Below the pieces are notes generated by a model that saw only the letters and a list, made by a program, of their open reading frames with translations, did no database searches and was not told where the DNA came from. Below, piece by piece: positions 62,480 through 64,000 of a DNA stretch of 64,000 nt. Source of the DNA: Atrichornis clamosus (Eukaryota; Chordata; Aves; Passeriformes; Menuridae); the NCBI GenBank assembly GCA_013400975.1, contig WBMZ01006395.1, positions 77,208 through 141,207 on the forward strand. The letters run 5' to 3'. Each line of letters starts with the position of its first letter. Positions within the stretch are counted from its first letter, which is position 1. Position numbers and translations under genes: made by a program.

Positions 62480-62557
62480 GCAATTTCGAAGCGATCGATG
62501 CGTCCTTTTATTAGTTAAATCGCCTGAATAATCGTTTAATCGATAAAGCATTTCATG
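62480..62557. promoter_or_regulatory. AT-rich, motif-dense element in PAX5 intron 1
   Basis: Inside otherwise GC-rich DNA, this stretch contains ATCGAT twice (near 62503 and 62539, the second within AATCGATAAA), TTTTATTAG, and AATAATCG/TTTAATCG repeats. ATCGAT is the Onecut/CUX core and TTTATTA a HOX/CDX-type word. The sharp compositional contrast suggests selection. Function is inference. Confidence 0.35.
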
Positions 62558-63788
62558 GCGCGGTGGAGGCGGCCGGGGGCGGGGGTGGCCACAGGGGCAG
62601 CAGCACCGACAGCGCTGCCTGGGCTGGGCAGGACGACGAGGACGGGCCGAGGGGGGCCGAGACAGGGCGCTCCAAAGCCTGTGCCGCCTCTGGCCTATGT
62701 AGAGCATTGGGCCGAGGGGTCTTCACAGCAGTACCGCGGGAGCAAGAAGGAGAAGGAGAACAGGGAGTTATGACAGGGATGAAGGCCGGGCAGGATGGGA
62801 ACCGGCCCTGCCTGCTCGCCCGGGCCCTCCACACAGAACGGCGACTGCACGCCCCGAGCCCAGCCTGCCCACTATCCCCGACGGCTCCCCGAAACCGACG
62901 TGCCGAGCGGCGGCGGGGGGCGGTCGGCCCGACGGACTCCGGCTCGGCTGCGGGGCGCCGGAGAGACCGGCTCTCGCCGTCCCCCAGCCGCACTCAGCGT
63001 GTCGACCCCGCGGTGGCGGCTCGGCCGCGCCCGGCAGTTTCGACTTCAACGAAAACTCGGCCCGCGCCCACCCGCCTGCTGCGAACGCCAGTCTCGCACT
63101 GCCAAAGGCGGGCCATGGCACGGCCCCGCAGCCGCCGAGACCCAGGGGTTCAGCGGGGCGGGAGGGTCTCGGCGCGGGTCGGAGGGTTAAGCTATCCCGC
63201 ACCCCCGTCCCCACGAAGACCCCCGTGGGGTAACATCCAGGCGCCGGGGCCAAAGGCACGGATGTTGGTGCAGCGGGGATCTGCCAGGCCGCCAGGGTCA
63301 ATTGCAGCGGTACTGTCTCAGCCTGAGGAGACTATCCAGGCCTCCTCGCCGGGTCAGGAGTCTCGGCCGGGGCAGCACCGCCGGGGGCAGGACCGGCGAG
63401 CGAGGCGGCCTGAGTGGAAACCTGCCACCTGTGAACGCGGTGGCCGCCAAGGCCCGGCGCGATCGCAGGCAACGAGTACGGGCTGAGACCCTGTCCGCAG
63501 CCTCGGCCCACGTTCCTCTGCGGCCGCACCCACGGCCCGGGCTCTCGAGGGCGCCGGGGACACACCGTCCCGACACGCGCCGTCCGGCCGTCGGGGAGAC
63601 CAACGGCCACGGGAAGCTCCGTCGGGCTGGCAGCTGACACACGCCCACAGGACGGGCCGTCCGGGGTCCTGCAGCCCCGGCCCCGGGGTGCTTCCAGCCC
63701 CGACGGGGACCCACCCACGCACTCGGTCACGAGTGGCTGCGCCCCCACCCCGAACCCCGAGGGCGTGCGGCCACGCCCTCCTCTCCTT

Positions 63789-63868
63789 ATTGGCTCGCAG
63801 CCCGCCAATAGCCAGTGCCACCGCCCGGCGGCCAATGCGGGACGGCAGCAAGTGAACTTTACGATTGG
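63789..63868. promoter_or_regulatory. Four CCAAT boxes (NF-Y type) in 80 bp
   Basis: ATTGG at 63789-63793, CCAAT at 63805-63809 and 63832-63836, and ATTGG at 63864-63868, each with a G/C-rich flank typical of NF-Y sites (TTATTGGCT, CGCCAATAG, GGCCAATGC, CGATTGGCC). GC boxes follow (GGCCCCGCCCCCGCC). This is the architecture of a TATA-less promoter, 1.65 kb inside PAX5 intron 1. It could serve an alternative PAX5 start or an antisense transcript. The start site is not identifiable in the window. Confidence 0.5.
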
Positions 63869-64000
63869 CCGCGGCGCTGAGTGACGGGCTGGCCCCGCCC
63901 CCGCCGCTGTCCGCCCGCGCGGTGCTGAAGCACCGCCCGCCACCCCCTCCGCGCGCACTGCGAGGCCCGCGCGGGGCTGCGGGGTGGGGTCGGTCCCGGG

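Larger units (their letters stand above)
59400..64000 (+). promoter_or_regulatory. PAX5: CpG-rich domain covering the PAX5 promoter, exon 1A and start of intron 1
   Basis: GC content and CpG density are high from about 59.4 kb to the window end, with AT-rich islands at 61.61-61.85 kb and 62.48-62.56 kb and a polypurine leader between. Broad CpG domains of this size are typical of developmental regulator genes. It contains an EBF-type palindrome, a CCAAT quartet and many GC boxes. Several long open frames inside are explained by lack of stop codons in GC-rich DNA. Confidence 0.75.
62145..64000 (+). other. PAX5: PAX5 intron 1 (partial, runs off the right edge)
   Basis: Sequence after the exon 1A donor. 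It is CpG-rich throughout, with an AT-rich motif-dense island at 62480-62557 and a CCAAT-box quartet at 63789-63868. No second exon was recognised. Long frames on both strands here lack family similarity and are attributed to base composition. Confidence 0.7.

Noticed and set aside
61796..62707. Minus-strand open frame of 303 codons opposite PAX5 exon 1A
   Set aside because: The translation is dominated by poly-Phe/Ser/Leu from the polypyrimidine complement and Pro/Arg-rich GC DNA. It is a shadow of the PAX5 leader.
62563..63486. Plus-strand open frame of 307 codons in PAX5 intron 1
   Set aside because: Compositionally random Arg/Gly/Pro/Ser-rich sequence in a CpG island, with no recognisable domain.
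62145..64000. Search for PAX5 exon 1B or the paired-domain exon
   Set aside because: No MEIHCKHDP-like start and no HGGVNQLGG-like segment was seen on the plus strand; they probably lie beyond the right edge.

Overview
This window is vertebrate nuclear DNA, almost certainly avian. It carries at least thirteen recognisable CR1-type LINE fragments, several ending in the typical ATTCTGTGATTCT-like 3' tail. It also has one 564-bp solo LTR with a target-site duplication, long AT-rich introns and three sharply bounded CpG-rich zones. No prokaryotic gene organisation, tRNA, rRNA or CRISPR array was seen.

Two genes can be supported, arranged head to head. ZCCHC7 (minus strand; RNA-surveillance zinc-knuckle protein) is represented by its first coding exon at 31364-32074 and a CpG-island promoter near 36500-37450. 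PAX5 (plus strand; paired-box transcription factor BSAP) is represented by its short first coding exon, exon 1A, at 62099-62144, inside a CpG-rich domain from about 59400 to the window end. The order ZCCHC7-PAX5, transcribed divergently, matches the neighbourhood known in mammals and supports both calls.

Region by region: 1-31363 is ZCCHC7 intron 2, with no further coding exon recognised, several CR1 pieces and motif-dense stretches that look like candidate cis-regulatory DNA. 31364-32074 is the ZCCHC7 coding exon. 32075 to about 37050 is ZCCHC7 intron 1. About 36500-37450 is the ZCCHC7 CpG promoter, whose sense strand carries an unusual array of 5' splice-site words. About 37450-59400 is intergenic, with a CR1 copy at the promoter edge, a solo LTR, a separate CpG island at 41.0-41.6 kb and sparse CR1. 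About 59400-62098 is the PAX5 upstream region and A/G-rich leader. 62145-64000 is the start of PAX5 intron 1, still CpG-rich.

PAX5 is a developmental and B-lineage regulator whose mammalian enhancers extend into and beyond ZCCHC7, so the large ZCCHC7 intron is plausibly PAX5 regulatory territory with ZCCHC7 as a bystander. That is inference; no alignment could be run. Most of the window is ordinary non-coding DNA, and the many long open frames in its GC-rich parts are judged to be chance. No previously undescribed biological system is evident. The most unusual observations are the splice-donor-like array, the polypurine PAX5 leader, and motif clusters resembling EBF1, ZEB/SNAI and NF-Y sites.
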